Source: Opitutus terrae PB90-1 | GTDB taxonomy: Bacteria; Verrucomicrobiota; Verrucomicrobiia; Opitutales; Opitutaceae | Direction: 5' to 3' | Length of the DNA stretch: 64,000 nt | Assembly: GCF_000019965.1 (NCBI RefSeq) | Contig: NC_010571.1 | Coordinates: 3,047,001-3,111,000, forward strand | Shown here: positions 9,482-20,839 of the stretch, in pieces | How positions within the stretch are numbered: the stretch's first letter is position 1 | Layout: each line of letters starts with the position of its first letter | The notes under the pieces: generated by a model | Databases searched by the model: none | Told to the model about the DNA's origin: nothing | Seen by the model: the letters and a program-made list of their open reading frames with translations, nothing else | Made by a program: the position numbers and the translations under genes

Positions 9482-10084
9482 CTACATGTCGGCGATCCGC
9501 GGCGCGCGTCGTCCCGTGAGCACCGCGCCGCGCACAGAGGTGTAGGGCAGCTCGGTGCCGGCGCGCGCAGCTCGCAGCAACAAGCCGCCACGGCTCATGT
9601 CACCGCGGCCGACAAAGTCCTGCGGAAATACCAGCCGATCGCCAAACACGTCGAGCAGCACATCCCGGTATTTCGCCGTCGCGATGCTGCCGAGCAGGAT
9701 CGCGACGCCATCGCGCGGCAGTTGGCGTGCGAGGGCGGCAGCGTCACGGCGCAAGGGCCGGCGGTAGCGCGCATCGGACGCGTCGATGTCGACTTCGCCG
9801 AATGCCCGCAGGTCAGCGGGCATGACAATCAGATCGGGGTCGAGCAGACCCCGGTTCGCGGTGATGACGCGGATCAACTCACCGCGCGCGGTGTCGGCGA
9901 AGCGGCGCGCATAAGCGATCTTGCCGCGGAAGTAGAGCGCACTGGCGAAGGCGAAAATCTCGGCGAGCGGGAGACCGCGGGCGTGAAAGGTGCGGGCCCG
10001 CGGGAAGGGTGCCTTCGGGTTGAGCAGCAGTTGCGCTCGAATTCCGCTGACTTTGGCCGGCGATAGCAGAAACACGCGCTGCAT
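9482..10084 (-). CDS. Conserved-looking hypothetical protein
   Basis: A 200-residue protein with no family that I recognise. It has no signal peptide or membrane segment. It is rich in Arg and Ala, and looks like an alpha/beta fold with strands such as DLIVMP and GVAILLG. It ends 20 bases past the convergent receptor gene and lies 66 bases downstream of the isomerase-like gene on the same strand, so the two may be co-transcribed. The coding frame is supported by uninterrupted length and by the lack of any better overlapping gene. Confidence 0.6.
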   Translation of the reverse strand: MQRVFLLSPAKVSGIRAQLLLNPKAPFPRARTFHARGLPLAEIFAFASALYFRGKIAYARRFADTARGELIRVITANRGLLDPDLIVMPADLRAFGEVDIDASDARYRRPLRRDAAALARQLPRDGVAILLGSIATAKYRDVLLDVFGDRLVFPQDFVGRGDMSRGGLLLRAARAGTELPYTSVRGAVLTGRRAPRIADM

Positions 10085-10150
10085 CCAGACTGTGACCCAG
10101 CGTCGCGCGGCAGGTTCACTTGCGGCTGTTGCCGCTGGGCCCTCGCGGAA

Positions 10151-11035
10151 TTACACGGAGCAGCGTTGCACGGCGTCGCGCAGCGAGGTGAGCGGATCGC
10201 GCTTCGGAATGAACTCCTGCGCCACGAACCCCGTAAAGCCGGTCGCCTTGATCGCGCGCATGATCGCCGGGTAGTAGAGCTCCTGCGTCTCGTCGATTTC
10301 GTTGCGCCCCGGATTGCCGCCGGTGTGGTAGTGACCGATGAACGCGTGGTTCTCCTGAATCGTGCGGATCACGTCGCCCTCCATGATCTGCATGTGGTAG
10401 ATGTCATAGAGCAGCTTGAACCGCTCGGAGCTCACGCGCCGCACGAGTTCCGCCCCCCAGGCGGTGTGATCGCACATGTAGTCCTTGTGGTTCACCTTCG
10501 AGTTGAGCAGCTCCATGCAGATCGTGACGCGCTGTTTTTCCGCTTCACCGACGAGCTGCTTGAGCGCGATGGCGCAGTTCTCCAAGCCCTGTTCGTCCGG
10601 CATGCCGTCGCGATTGCCGGAAAACACGATTACGTTCGGCAGGCCCGCCGCGGCGACGGCGCGGATCCGTTCGATCATCGAGGGGACGTAGTCGGCGTGG
10701 TGCTCGAGCCGGTTGAGGCCGCGCGGAATCGTGGTGGTGCCGTTCGCCATCGCGCAGGTAAGCCCGTGCCGCTGCACGACGGGCCACTCGTCGGGGCCGA
10801 GCAGCTCGACGGAATGCAGCCCGATCTCCTTCGCGGCGCGCGCGAGTTCTTCCAGCGGGATTTTGTTGTAGCACCAGCGGCAGACGGAATGGCGAAAGCC
10901 GGGACCCGCACTCGTAGCCGGCGCGGTTTCCGGCGTGGTCGCGGTCGCGGCGCGGCCGAGTGCAGGGAGGGAACTGGCGGCGGCGAGACTGGCGAGGGAC
11001 AGGACGGCTTGGCGCCGGGTGAGGCCGGGGGGCAT
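10151..11035 (-). CDS. Hydroxypyruvate isomerase-like TIM-barrel protein, probably exported
   Basis: Xylose-isomerase-like TIM-barrel protein of the hydroxypyruvate isomerase (Hyi) type, which interconverts small hydroxy-aldehydes and ketones. The first 30 residues form a Tat-type signal ([20 protein letters not shown], then an Ala-rich end), so it probably acts in the periplasm. Family landmarks are [14 protein letters not shown], the metal-binding Glu in [35 protein letters not shown] and the second Glu in VAQEFIP. The real substrate cannot be told. It is divergent from the superoxide dismutase gene, with only 75 bases between them. Confidence 0.88.
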   Translation of the reverse strand: MPPGLTRRQAVLSLASLAAASSLPALGRAATATTPETAPATSAGPGFRHSVCRWCYNKIPLEELARAAKEIGLHSVELLGPDEWPVVQRHGLTCAMANGTTTIPRGLNRLEHHADYVPSMIERIRAVAAAGLPNVIVFSGNRDGMPDEQGLENCAIALKQLVGEAEKQRVTICMELLNSKVNHKDYMCDHTAWGAELVRRVSSERFKLLYDIYHMQIMEGDVIRTIQENHAFIGHYHTGGNPGRNEIDETQELYYPAIMRAIKATGFTGFVAQEFIPKRDPLTSLRDAVQRCSV

Positions 11036-11110
11036 GTGTCAAAGGTCGGCGGCCGAGCTCCTGTTGGCAAGGGTCACTTGCGTCTCAGGCGGAGCTCGTT
11101 AGCGTCGCGC

Positions 11111-11896
11111 ATGAACTCGTTGAATGCGGATGGATGGTCGCGGCGCGATGCACTCAAGGCGATCGGAACGGGAGCGGCGCTGGTCGGATTGAGTGGTCTG
11201 TCGTTGCGGGGCTTCGCGGCGGAACCGGCGGCCGTCGGCGGCGGCGCCAGCGGAGCAGCGACTGCGGCGGGCGCGGCGTTGCCGCAGCCGTTCACGCTGC
11301 CGCAGCTGGGCTACGGCTATGACGCATTGGAGCCGCACATCGACGCCCGCACGATGGAGATTCACCATACCAAGCACCATCAGGCCTACATCAACAACGC
11401 GAACAAGGCCCTGGCTGAGTATCCGCATCTGCGGACGCGCACGGCGGCGGAGTTGCTGCGGGATCTGCCGGCGCTGCCGGAGAAAGTTCGCACGACTCTG
11501 CGCAACAACGTCGGAGGGCATGCGAACCACACGTTCTTCTGGGAGGTCCTCTCGCCCCAAGGCGGCGGCGAACCGGGCTCGGAGCTGGCGACGGCGCTGA
11601 ACAAGGCGTTCGGCTCATTGGACGCGTTCAGGACCCAGTTCACCGAGGCGGCGATGAAACGATTTGGCAGTGGCTGGGCGTGGTTGAGCGTGAAGGACGG
11701 CACGTTGCAGGTGCACTCCACCGCAAACCAGGATTCGCCGTTGATCGAAGGCGCGCGGCCGGTGCTGGGGATCGACGTGTGGGAGCACGCTTACTATCTG
11801 CACTACCAGAACCGCCGGGCCGACTATGTGAAGGCATTCTGGAACGTGGTGAATTGGAACCAAGTCGCGACCAACTATCGCGCCGCGCTGGGCTGA
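11111..11896 (+). CDS. Superoxide dismutase, Mn/Fe type, Tat-exported
   Basis: Converts superoxide to oxygen and hydrogen peroxide. The 261-residue protein starts with a twin-arginine signal ([10 protein letters not shown], hydrophobic [12 protein letters not shown]) and an Ala/Gly-rich linker to about residue 58, so it should be periplasmic. The catalytic part follows with the metal ligands visible: His85 in MEIHHTKHH, the His of [10 protein letters not shown], and Asp and His in [15 protein letters not shown]. The sequence around the second ligand favours the manganese type. The start at ATG 11111 is set by the Tat signal. A longer open frame reaches back over the divergent isomerase gene and is not credible. 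Confidence 0.96.
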   Translation: MNSLNADGWSRRDALKAIGTGAALVGLSGLSLRGFAAEPAAVGGGASGAATAAGAALPQPFTLPQLGYGYDALEPHIDARTMEIHHTKHHQAYINNANKALAEYPHLRTRTAAELLRDLPALPEKVRTTLRNNVGGHANHTFFWEVLSPQGGGEPGSELATALNKAFGSLDAFRTQFTEAAMKRFGSGWAWLSVKDGTLQVHSTANQDSPLIEGARPVLGIDVWEHAYYLHYQNRRADYVKAFWNVVNWNQVATNYRAALG

Positions 11897-11980
11897 GCGC
11901 GGGCGGCCGGTCGGCGTGGTCGGGATGGAGAACGCCGCGCCGCGCGGGCCGCGCTTGCGTCGACCAACCCGGCGTGGTGC

Positions 11981-12010
11981 AAAAAAAACGCGGGCTGTGA
12001 TGCCCGCGTT
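11981..12010 (-). terminator. Rho-independent terminator of the Fur-family gene
   Basis: A nine-pair stem AACGCGGGC/GCCCGCGTT (11987-11995 with 12002-12010), loop of six, followed in minus-strand sense by at least six T. It lies 24 bases past the stop of the Fur-family gene. Confidence 0.85.
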
Positions 12011-12033
12011 TCGGATGAAAGCTGGTGAGCGAA

Positions 12034-12600
12034 TTACTTGGTCGCGGTGCCGGCTTGCGGCGCCAGACCGAAGAACTCGACGACATGCGTGACGTTGTTA
12101 TAGCCGCGCGCCTTCAGGAGCTCTTCGATCGCCTGCACGTTTTTCCGCAGCTCGGCGGTCGTCTCGAGATCGATCGCCTGCACTTGGTTGGTTTCCTTGC
12201 AGATAACGTGATACGGATGGGTTTCGCCGAGGTTGATCGCGTAGAGGCTCGTTCCATTGTGGTAGAACGAACGCCGCACGAGACCGATGTCCTCGAAGGC
12301 GCTCAGGCAGCGGTAAACCGTCACCAAGTCGCATGAGCCGCTTTCAAGGTCGGCATGAATCTGTTCGATGGTCGTGGGCTGGCCACGCTTGATCAGAGCG
12401 GCCAGGATGGCGATGCGGGGTTGCGTGATGCGCAATCCTGCGGCTTTGAGCCGCGCGCAGGCCACGTTGAGAGGAGACTGGCCCTTCGCCGCGTTGGACT
12501 TGGCGTCGGACGGTGAGTTGGACTGGTTCGTTGCAATCATTTCGCCCCCGAGATTGCCGCTCGCTGGCAAGCGTTCGAGGCTATAATCATCTGTTTGCAT
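12034..12600 (-). CDS. Fur-family transcriptional regulator without the CxxC zinc motif
   Basis: Winged-helix repressor of the Fur/Zur/PerR family. The DNA-binding part is clear (LKAAGLRITQPRIAILAAL, then DLVTVYRCLSAFEDIGLV), and the dimerisation domain has THPYHVICKET. In most Fur proteins that last segment is HxHxxCxxC; here the second Cys is replaced by Thr and no C-terminal CxxC pair follows, so the structural zinc site appears lost. The start is uncertain: ATG 12600 (188 aa, AGGGAAAG upstream) or ATG 12540 (168 aa, nearer family length). It has its own terminator. The neighbouring superoxide dismutase suggests, but does not prove, an oxidative or metal stress role. Confidence 0.9.
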   Translation of the reverse strand: MQTDDYSLERLPASGNLGGEMIATNQSNSPSDAKSNAAKGQSPLNVACARLKAAGLRITQPRIAILAALIKRGQPTTIEQIHADLESGSCDLVTVYRCLSAFEDIGLVRRSFYHNGTSLYAINLGETHPYHVICKETNQVQAIDLETTAELRKNVQAIEELLKARGYNNVTHVVEFFGLAPQAGTATK

Positions 12601-12694
12601 CGGGTCTTTCCCTGAGCCTAATCGGGTTGAAAAAACAGCGCTCCGGCTTGCGGGTTGCAGGGGTCAATCGGGTGTGCTACTTCGAGGCGAAATC

Positions 12695-13132
12695 ATGCAA
12701 GACCCGGACTTCGCCGAGATCGTCGGCCTCATCTGCAAAGAGGATCCGCGATACGATCGCAAAGCCTACGAATTTGTGCGCCTCGGCCTGGACCACACCG
12801 TCAAGGAGTTGAGGAAGAAGGAAAGCTCGCGGGGTGGCCGCTCGCGCCACGTGTCCGGACCGGAGCTACTCGAGGGCCTGCGCGTCTACGCGCTCGATCA
12901 GTTCGGTCCACTCGCCAAAACAGTGCTTAACTCCTGGGGTGTTCGCCGGTGCCAGGATTTCGGCGAGATCGTCTTCAATTTGATCGAGTATAATGTCTTC
13001 AGCAAAACCGACAGCGACCGGCGCGAAGACTTCGCAGACATCTACACCTTTGAAGACGCGTTCGTGAAACCTTTTCGCCCGGCGCGTTCGCCCCACGGAC
13101 CCTCCAGCACCGAGGCCGTGGAATCCACCTGA
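12695..13132 (+). CDS. Minf_1886 family protein
   Basis: Member of a family named after a Methylacidiphilum gene and found in Verrucomicrobia and related bacteria; its function is unknown. The hallmark stretches DPDFAEIVGLICKEDPRYD, AYEFVRLGLDHTVK and VLNSWGVRRCQDFGEIVFNL are present. The ATG at 12695 is preferred over an upstream in-frame start because GAGG at 12684-12687 sits seven bases before it. The 145-residue length fits. The last 20 residues are Pro/Ser-rich and less conserved. It is divergent from the Fur-family gene, so the spacer may hold promoters for both. Confidence 0.9.
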   Translation: MQDPDFAEIVGLICKEDPRYDRKAYEFVRLGLDHTVKELRKKESSRGGRSRHVSGPELLEGLRVYALDQFGPLAKTVLNSWGVRRCQDFGEIVFNLIEYNVFSKTDSDRREDFADIYTFEDAFVKPFRPARSPHGPSSTEAVEST

Positions 13133-13209
13133 TCACCGTCCGTATTTCGCGACGGGCCGCCGCGCGGCGTCAATCGCTTGGATGCCGCGCGCGATCCGCT
13201 CCACCTTCC

Positions 13210-15771
<2,562 letters not shown>

Positions 15772-15896
15772 TCGCGCCGCCCTGCGATTGCGGCGCCTAG
15801 GCGGACGGACGAAAACAGGCGATTCCCTGCCACTGCCAGATTTATGCAAAAACAGCTCGTCTCGGCGGCTGGACTACCGCAGGATCCGCGACCGTC

Positions 15897-16181
15897 ATGA
15901 AGTCGAAACTCCTCGTTACGATCGTCGTGCTCGCCTTGGCGGGCGCGATTGCGGTGCCGGCACTCTGGGCCGGTGATGACGGCAAAGGCAAAGAAGCCAC
16001 GGAAAAACCGGTGAGCAGCCGGGACATGAAGAAATACGACACGAACAAGGACGGCACGCTCAGCGCGGAAGAGAAGGCCGTCCGCGACGCCGACAAGGAA
16101 AAGGCCAAGGCCGAACGGAAGGCGAAGAAGGAAGAAAAGAAGGCCACGAAGGAAGCGCCCAAGGAAGACAAGCAGATGTGA
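15897..16181 (+). CDS. Small secreted lysine-rich EF-hand protein
   Basis: A 94-residue protein with a signal peptide (MKSKLLVTIVVLALAGAIAV, cleavage near ALWA-GDD), one canonical EF-hand calcium loop DTNKDGTLSAEE (about residues 48-59), and then a Lys/Glu/Ala-rich tail that should be a charged helix. EF-hands normally work in pairs, so a single loop suggests dimerisation or weak binding. AGGA about 13 bases upstream may serve as ribosome binding site. A strong terminator follows 21 bases after the stop, so it is a single-gene transcript. Its function is unknown. Confidence 0.85.
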   Translation: MKSKLLVTIVVLALAGAIAVPALWAGDDGKGKEATEKPVSSRDMKKYDTNKDGTLSAEEKAVRDADKEKAKAERKAKKEEKKATKEAPKEDKQM

Positions 16182-16202
16182 TTCCGCTGAGCGGATTTCG
16201 CG

Positions 16203-16227
16203 CCCCGGCCCCCCGCCGGGGCTTTTT
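16203..16227 (+). terminator. Rho-independent terminator after the EF-hand gene
   Basis: A perfect seven-pair stem CCCCGGC/GCCGGGG with a five-base loop, followed by CTTTTTG. Confidence 0.9.
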
Positions 16228-16322
16228 GTTTGTGCGCGAGTTAACGACCGCGTGGAGGAGGCAGGGTGATCGGTAGGCCGGCTTGGTGGCCGGGCTCATA
16301 GCACCTTGCCCTTTGCGCAACC

Positions 16323-17174
16323 TTAGCTTCGGTGCCGAAGTTCTTCGCCAAGAGCGCCGCTCCACGAGAGTTTCGTGCGCACGACGGAGAAGTGCGAGTA
16401 GTCGACGCGCTGCGCGAGCGGGAGCTTGAGCTTCGAGATCGTGATCTCGATGGGCGAGCCGACGCCGACCTTGAGATCGCGCTGGCCGTCCATCGCGACG
16501 AGCAGCCGCGACAAGTGCGAGCGGTTGAAGACCCGCAGGCACACGGTTTCGCGGAAAATGATGGAGCGGTTGCTCAACGTGTGCGGGCAGATCGGCGTCA
16601 TCGCAATCACGGCCGCATCCGGGTGAATCAACGGCCCGCCCGCGGAAAGATTGTAGGCCGTCGAGCCGGTCGGCGTGGAAAAGATCAGGCCATCGCAAGT
16701 GTAGTTGGTGACGAGTTCGCCGTCGGCGCGCACCTCGAGCTGCACCAGCCGCGAGTTGACCTCGTTTTTGATCAGCACGTCGTTGAGCGCGAGGTCGTGC
16801 GAATCCGGGCCGGTGGAGCACTGCAGCAACGAACGGTGCTGCACGCGGTAGCCGCCGCGCAGGACGTCACAGAAGTGTGCGCGGGCCTCGTCCGCCGAGA
16901 ACGTGGTGAGAAAGCCGAGGCTGCCGCGGTTGACTCCGATGATCGGCACCTGCTGGTGGGCCGATTCGCGCGCCACGCCGAGCAGCGTGCCGTCCCCGCC
17001 GATGACGCAGCACGCGTCGAAGCCGCGCAGGTAATTTTTCGGTAGCGGAAATCTCGTGGTCTGCTTGACGCGGATGTCCATCCGGCGCGCGGCCTCGATC
17101 AACTCACGCGTAAGTTCGGGCGCACCTTGTTTGTCGTTGTTGGTCACGAACGCGAGCTTGCGGATGGGCTTCAT
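16323..17174 (-). CDS. nadK: NAD kinase
   Basis: ATP-dependent phosphorylation of NAD to NADP. The protein shows the NAD-kinase signature GGDGTLLG, the LNDVLIKNEV segment, and the long motif DGLIFSTPTGSTAYNLSAGG. ATG 17174 (MKPIRKLAFV) is chosen because it matches the family N-terminus; a GTG at 17201 would add nine residues. It is last in a minus-strand run of M24 peptidase, mutM, tlyA and nadK, 53 bases after tlyA. Confidence 0.95.
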   Translation of the reverse strand: MKPIRKLAFVTNNDKQGAPELTRELIEAARRMDIRVKQTTRFPLPKNYLRGFDACCVIGGDGTLLGVARESAHQQVPIIGVNRGSLGFLTTFSADEARAHFCDVLRGGYRVQHRSLLQCSTGPDSHDLALNDVLIKNEVNSRLVQLEVRADGELVTNYTCDGLIFSTPTGSTAYNLSAGGPLIHPDAAVIAMTPICPHTLSNRSIIFRETVCLRVFNRSHLSRLLVAMDGQRDLKVGVGSPIEITISKLKLPLAQRVDYSHFSVVRTKLSWSGALGEELRHRS

Positions 17175-17227
17175 GGGAAAGGGAAACGCGGTGGGAGCCA
17201 CAGACTACAGCGACAATCCGCCATAAG

Positions 17228-18004
17228 TCAGGTGCGATCCGTGTCTGAGCCCGGGCGCTTGCGCAGGCCGAGCAGAAACTCGCGATTGCCGTCGGCGCCG
17301 GTAATGGGCGAGTCGACGGTGCCGATGAGCTGCGCGGCGGGCAGGTTTGTCAGGGCAAATTCGCGAACGCGGGCGAGGGTGGCCTCCTGTACGACGGGAT
17401 CGCGGATCACCCCGCGGCCCTTGTCGACTTCGGACTTGCCCGCCTCAAACTGCGGCTTCACCAGCGCGATCAGTGTGCCGTCGCCGCGCAACAGCGGCCA
17501 TACGGCCGGCAGCACCGCAGTGAGCGAGATGAAGGAGAGGTCCATCACGATCGCGTCGAACTCGCTCCGGGGCAGATCGGCGGCGGTGAGGAACCGCGCA
17601 TTGATTTTTTCCAGATTGGTCACGCGCGGATCGGCGCGGAGCCGCGCGTGCAACTGCGCGCGGCCGACGTCGACGCACACCACGTCCGCAGCGCCGGCCT
17701 GCAGCGCGCAGTCGGTGAAGCCGCCGGTCGACGCACCGACGTCGAGCACATGGGCGCCGTGCAGATCCAACGCGAAATGTGCGAGCGCGGCCGACAGCTT
17801 TTCGCCGCCACGCGAGACGAAGCGCGGCGGCTGTTCGACGATCAGCTCGATCTCAGTGGAATATTCCTTGCCGGGCTTTTCGAGTCGCTCGGTGCCATGC
17901 AACACCCGGCCGCTCATGATCAACGCCTTTGCTTGGGCGCGCGATTCGGCGAGCTCGCGGAGCACGAGCAGTTCGTCCAGCCGAATTTTTTTCGGTGCGC
18001 TCAT
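17228..18004 (-). CDS. tlyA: TlyA-family rRNA methyltransferase (hemolysin A-like)
   Basis: Predicted 2'-O-methyltransferase acting on ribosomal RNA. An N-terminal S4 RNA-binding domain ([20 protein letters not shown]) is followed by an FtsJ-like Rossmann domain with the SAM motif [20 protein letters not shown] and the stretch [15 protein letters not shown] 18004 is chosen because it overlaps the mutM stop by four bases (ATGA), a sign of coupled translation, and matches the family start; the open frame reaches further upstream. The 258-residue length is usual. It resembles characterised TlyA proteins only by family; target sites are not deducible. Confidence 0.92.
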   Translation of the reverse strand: MSAPKKIRLDELLVLRELAESRAQAKALIMSGRVLHGTERLEKPGKEYSTEIELIVEQPPRFVSRGGEKLSAALAHFALDLHGAHVLDVGASTGGFTDCALQAGAADVVCVDVGRAQLHARLRADPRVTNLEKINARFLTAADLPRSEFDAIVMDLSFISLTAVLPAVWPLLRGDGTLIALVKPQFEAGKSEVDKGRGVIRDPVVQEATLARVREFALTNLPAAQLIGTVDSPITGADGNREFLLGLRKRPGSDTDRT

Positions 18005-18864
18005 GACCTGGCGGCGGGGCGCGGACGGGGTGCGCGGGGCGGCGCGGGCTGGCGTGCCGGCGACCAGCATGTGGTCCGCCCGCCGATCTCGGCGCGCTCC
18101 AGCAGCACGCCGGTACGCGGGCAGCGACCGCCGGGCTGCCAGCGGTGGTGAAACAACCAGGTGTCAGGAATATTCACGTTGAGGTCGCGGGGCAGGCTGC
18201 GGCCACGGCCGGCGATCGTGTCGAGTGCCATCCGGCAGACGTGCCGCGCCTCGCGCCACAGCGTTTTGCTTTGGGCTTCGGTGAGCGAACCCGCCGCCGT
18301 GCGCGGATGGATTCCGGCGCGCCAGAGAATCTCGTCGGCCATCCAGTTGCCGATTCCCGGAAAACGTTCCTGCATCAACAGCACGGCCTTGATCGGCGCA
18401 CGACCACGGCGATGCAGAAACTCCCGCACGGCTGCAGGCGTGAAAGCCGCCGACAAAATCGGCGGCGCGATCTTCGTCCACCAAACCGGCGGTTCTGCAC
18501 CGCGGTGTAGCAGCACGCGGCCGAACATCCGCGGATCGTTGAACACCAGCGCATGCTTGGCCGTGTCGAGCACGAGGTGATCGTGCCTGCCCGCCGGGCA
18601 ACCGGCCGGCTCGACGCGCAGCTCTCCGCTCATGCCGAGATGAACGCCGAGCCAGATCTCGTCCGAAAACCGAAAGAGCATTTGCTTCGCTGCCGCGTCG
18701 GACGACTCCAGCACGGCGCCGGTCAGCGCATGACGCAGGGTGGAGGGACTCGTGCCGCGGAAGATTTTGGCGTGCGGATGCAGCCGCACGGCCGTAACGC
18801 GACGGCCGCGCGCAGCGTGGTCCCAGCGCTTCCGGAAAAACTCGACTTCGGCGAGCTCGGGCAT
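18001..18864 (-). CDS. mutM: Formamidopyrimidine-DNA glycosylase (Fpg/MutM family) with degenerate zinc finger
   Basis: Base-excision repair glycosylase/AP lyase for oxidised purines. The protein begins PELAEVEFF after the initiator Met; the Pro supplies the catalytic N-terminal amine and Glu2 assists, as in PELPEVE of Fpg. The helix-two-turn-helix region has [21 protein letters not shown]. The C-terminal zinc finger is degraded: the expected CPRC pair reads CPRT, and the final CPxC reads SPAR, so at most one or two of four Cys remain. It may use a zincless finger or be an Nei-like variant. It lies 20 bases after the M24 peptidase gene and overlaps tlyA by four bases. Confidence 0.9.
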   Translation of the reverse strand: MPELAEVEFFRKRWDHAARGRRVTAVRLHPHAKIFRGTSPSTLRHALTGAVLESSDAAAKQMLFRFSDEIWLGVHLGMSGELRVEPAGCPAGRHDHLVLDTAKHALVFNDPRMFGRVLLHRGAEPPVWWTKIAPPILSAAFTPAAVREFLHRRGRAPIKAVLLMQERFPGIGNWMADEILWRAGIHPRTAAGSLTEAQSKTLWREARHVCRMALDTIAGRGRSLPRDLNVNIPDTWLFHHRWQPGGRCPRTGVLLERAEIGGRTTCWSPARQPAPPRAPRPRPAARS

Positions 18865-18884
18865 CGCGGCGATTGCGCGGCTGG

Positions 18885-20027
18885 TTAGCGGAACTCCCAG
18901 TCGTAGGGGTGCGACGACAGCATCCGCGGCGCGCGCTCGGTGACCTGCACGACGTCTTCGATCCGGCAGCCGCCGAGTCCCGGATAATAGAGCCCGGGTT
19001 CGACCGTCACCACCGCGCCTTTCTTGAGCGGCATCGAAACCAAGCCGCCCATCCGGGGCGGCTCGTGCACGGCGAGACCGAGGCCGTGCCCGGTTCCGTG
19101 GAAAAATCCGACGGAGCCGTGCGGTGTGCGCCGCGTCTCGAACCCGGCTGAGGTGAAACTGTCCACGACGGTCTGGTGCACGGCGCGTCCGTCGACGCCG
19201 GCACGGACGACTTTGAGCGCGGCCAGCTGCGCATCGCGCACGGCGGCCACGAGCCGGCGTTGGGCTTCGCTGGGGCGACCGCGCAGATAGGTGCGCGTCA
19301 TGTCGCCAAAGTAGCCGGTGCGTGTGACGCGAGGGAAGATGTCGACGATGATGAGCTCGTGCGGCCGGAGCGGGCCGGTGCCGCGCTCGTGCGGATCGCA
19401 GGCCTGATCGCCGCCCGCGACGATGGTGGTGCCGTTGGCCTGTCCGCCCTCGGCCATCATGGCGGATTCGATCTCGAACCGGAGCTGCTCTGAGGTCAGC
19501 GGCTGGCCAGCGTAAAAAAGCTGCCGGCCGCGCGGTTTGGCGGCGCGCAGAATTTTCTCGGTCACCGTGAAGCCGACGGCGCACAGCCGGTTGCCTTCGC
19601 GGATCGCTGCGGCTTCGCGGGGGGACTTGATCTCGCGTTCGGGAAACAGCGGTCCGTTCGCTAACTCGAGCCGCACGCCGAGCGCGCGCAGCTTTAGGAA
19701 AAGCGCCGCGGGAAAATCGTCGGCGACGCGGAAAGCGCGGATGCGATAGGCGCGGGCGAGTTCGGTGATAATTTCCGCCACGCCGATTTGGCGGCGCGGC
19801 CAGCGCTGTTCTGCGCGGGCGCGCCAGGTTTCCAGCGACAGCACCTCGTCGAACGTGCGCGCCTTTTTGATCCGGCCGAACTCGAGCGCGTTCTGCACGC
19901 TGATCCGGCGCGGCCCGACGCCGAAGGCGATGAACGGATCATGCACGTCGACCTGGCTGAAATAGCGCTGGTCGGGATTGCTGAGCGTGTCGGCGTAGAG
20001 GAGGGGAGGCAATGGGTTGGAGCGCAC
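18885..20027 (-). CDS. M24-family aminopeptidase (Xaa-Pro peptidase-like)
   Basis: Metallopeptidase of the creatinase/aminopeptidase P fold, probably cleaving X-Pro peptides. The five metal ligands are visible: Asp in IVDIFPR, Asp in FGDMTRTY, His in GTGHGLGLAVHEPP, Glu in VTVEPGLYYP and Glu in CRIEDVV. The start is uncertain. GTG 20027 gives 380 residues starting just before LPPLLYADT, where the family begins; the open frame continues to 20249 but would overlap the divergent DUF192 gene. It is first in a four-gene minus-strand run with mutM, tlyA and nadK. Confidence 0.9.
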   Translation of the reverse strand: MRSNPLPPLLYADTLSNPDQRYFSQVDVHDPFIAFGVGPRRISVQNALEFGRIKKARTFDEVLSLETWRARAEQRWPRRQIGVAEIITELARAYRIRAFRVADDFPAALFLKLRALGVRLELANGPLFPEREIKSPREAAAIREGNRLCAVGFTVTEKILRAAKPRGRQLFYAGQPLTSEQLRFEIESAMMAEGGQANGTTIVAGGDQACDPHERGTGPLRPHELIIVDIFPRVTRTGYFGDMTRTYLRGRPSEAQRRLVAAVRDAQLAALKVVRAGVDGRAVHQTVVDSFTSAGFETRRTPHGSVGFFHGTGHGLGLAVHEPPRMGGLVSMPLKKGAVVTVEPGLYYPGLGGCRIEDVVQVTERAPRMLSSHPYDWEFR

Positions 20028-20073
20028 AGTGAAAGATTGAGTCGAACGCAGGCGGGCATTAGCCACGCGGGTA

Positions 20074-20646
20074 GTGAAAAACGCAAATCTGGTTTGTCGG
20101 GGCGGCGCACAAGCGCAGCACGGTGCTGGCCGGCCTTGGTGGTTAGGACTGATCGTGCTCGGGCTGGTGCTCGGCATGGCCGGATGCAGCGGCGAGAAAG
20201 CTGCCAGCAAACCGGCGACCAAGACACTGGCCGATCGGTTTGAGATCAAGGTCGGCAGTCAACCAGTGCGGATGCAGCTCGCCGTGCTCGAGGCGGAGAT
20301 GATGCGCGGATTGATGGAGCGGCGCGATCTGGCGCCGGACGAAGGCATGCTGTTCGTCTACCGCCGGCCGCAACGGTTGAGCTTCTGGATGCGGAACACG
20401 CCGCTGCCGCTCGACATTGGATTCTTCAACCGGCACGGAATGCTCGAGGAAATCTATCCAATGCATCCGTTCGACGAAACCAGCGTGCAGTCGCGCAGCA
20501 CGATGCTGTCGTTGGCGCTCGAGATGAACCAAGGCTGGTTTCGCGAGCACGGGGTGAAGCCGGGAGCCGCGCTCGACATGGCGGCTCTGCGGGCGGCATT
20601 GACGGCGCGGGGGTTCGATCCGCGGCGGTTCGGGTTCGAGGAATAG
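20074..20646 (+). CDS. DUF192 lipoprotein
   Basis: A 190-residue protein with a hydrophobic segment LGLIVLGLVLGMAGC ending in a lipobox-type Cys (about residue 38), so it is probably lipid-anchored. The DUF192 domain follows: EMMRGLMERRDLAPDEGMLF, the RLSFWMRNTPLPLDIGF core and a terminal acidic stretch. The function of DUF192 is not established. The start at GTG 20074 leaves a long n-region; a shorter form is possible but no closer ATG is in frame. It is divergent from the M24 peptidase gene. Confidence 0.88.
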   Translation: MKNANLVCRGGAQAQHGAGRPWWLGLIVLGLVLGMAGCSGEKAASKPATKTLADRFEIKVGSQPVRMQLAVLEAEMMRGLMERRDLAPDEGMLFVYRRPQRLSFWMRNTPLPLDIGFFNRHGMLEEIYPMHPFDETSVQSRSTMLSLALEMNQGWFREHGVKPGAALDMAALRAALTARGFDPRRFGFEE

Positions 20647-20670
20647 CGGCCGCGGCGCGTGCTGCGAAGC

Positions 20671-20817
20671 GCGTTGAGCGCAACGCGTTCCACTGGAAAG
20701 CCGGATCGGCAGGTGGAGTGGCTTGCCGTGAGTCGATAAGGGATCGCGGTAGCGGCAGGCCTCCGTGCCTGCCGGCCGAGCGGGAGACCCGGCAGACAGG
20801 GACAGCTGCCGCTACCG
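20671..20817. repeat. Cluster of dispersed inverted repeats
   Basis: It holds GCAACGCGTTCCAC (20680-20693, also at 42419 and 44613) and a 25-bp word at 20749-20773 whose exact reverse complement is at 61037-61061 (GGCAGGC palindrome). A partner arm ending CTGCCGCTACC lies near 20804-20817. No gene is seen in 20647-20839. Confidence 0.7.
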
Positions 20818-20839
20818 AAGAAGAAATGATGAGACCGTC

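Noticed and set aside
10166-11110. Upstream extension of the superoxide dismutase frame by 315 codons
   Set aside because: It runs opposite the isomerase-like gene; a proper Tat signal begins at ATG 11111.
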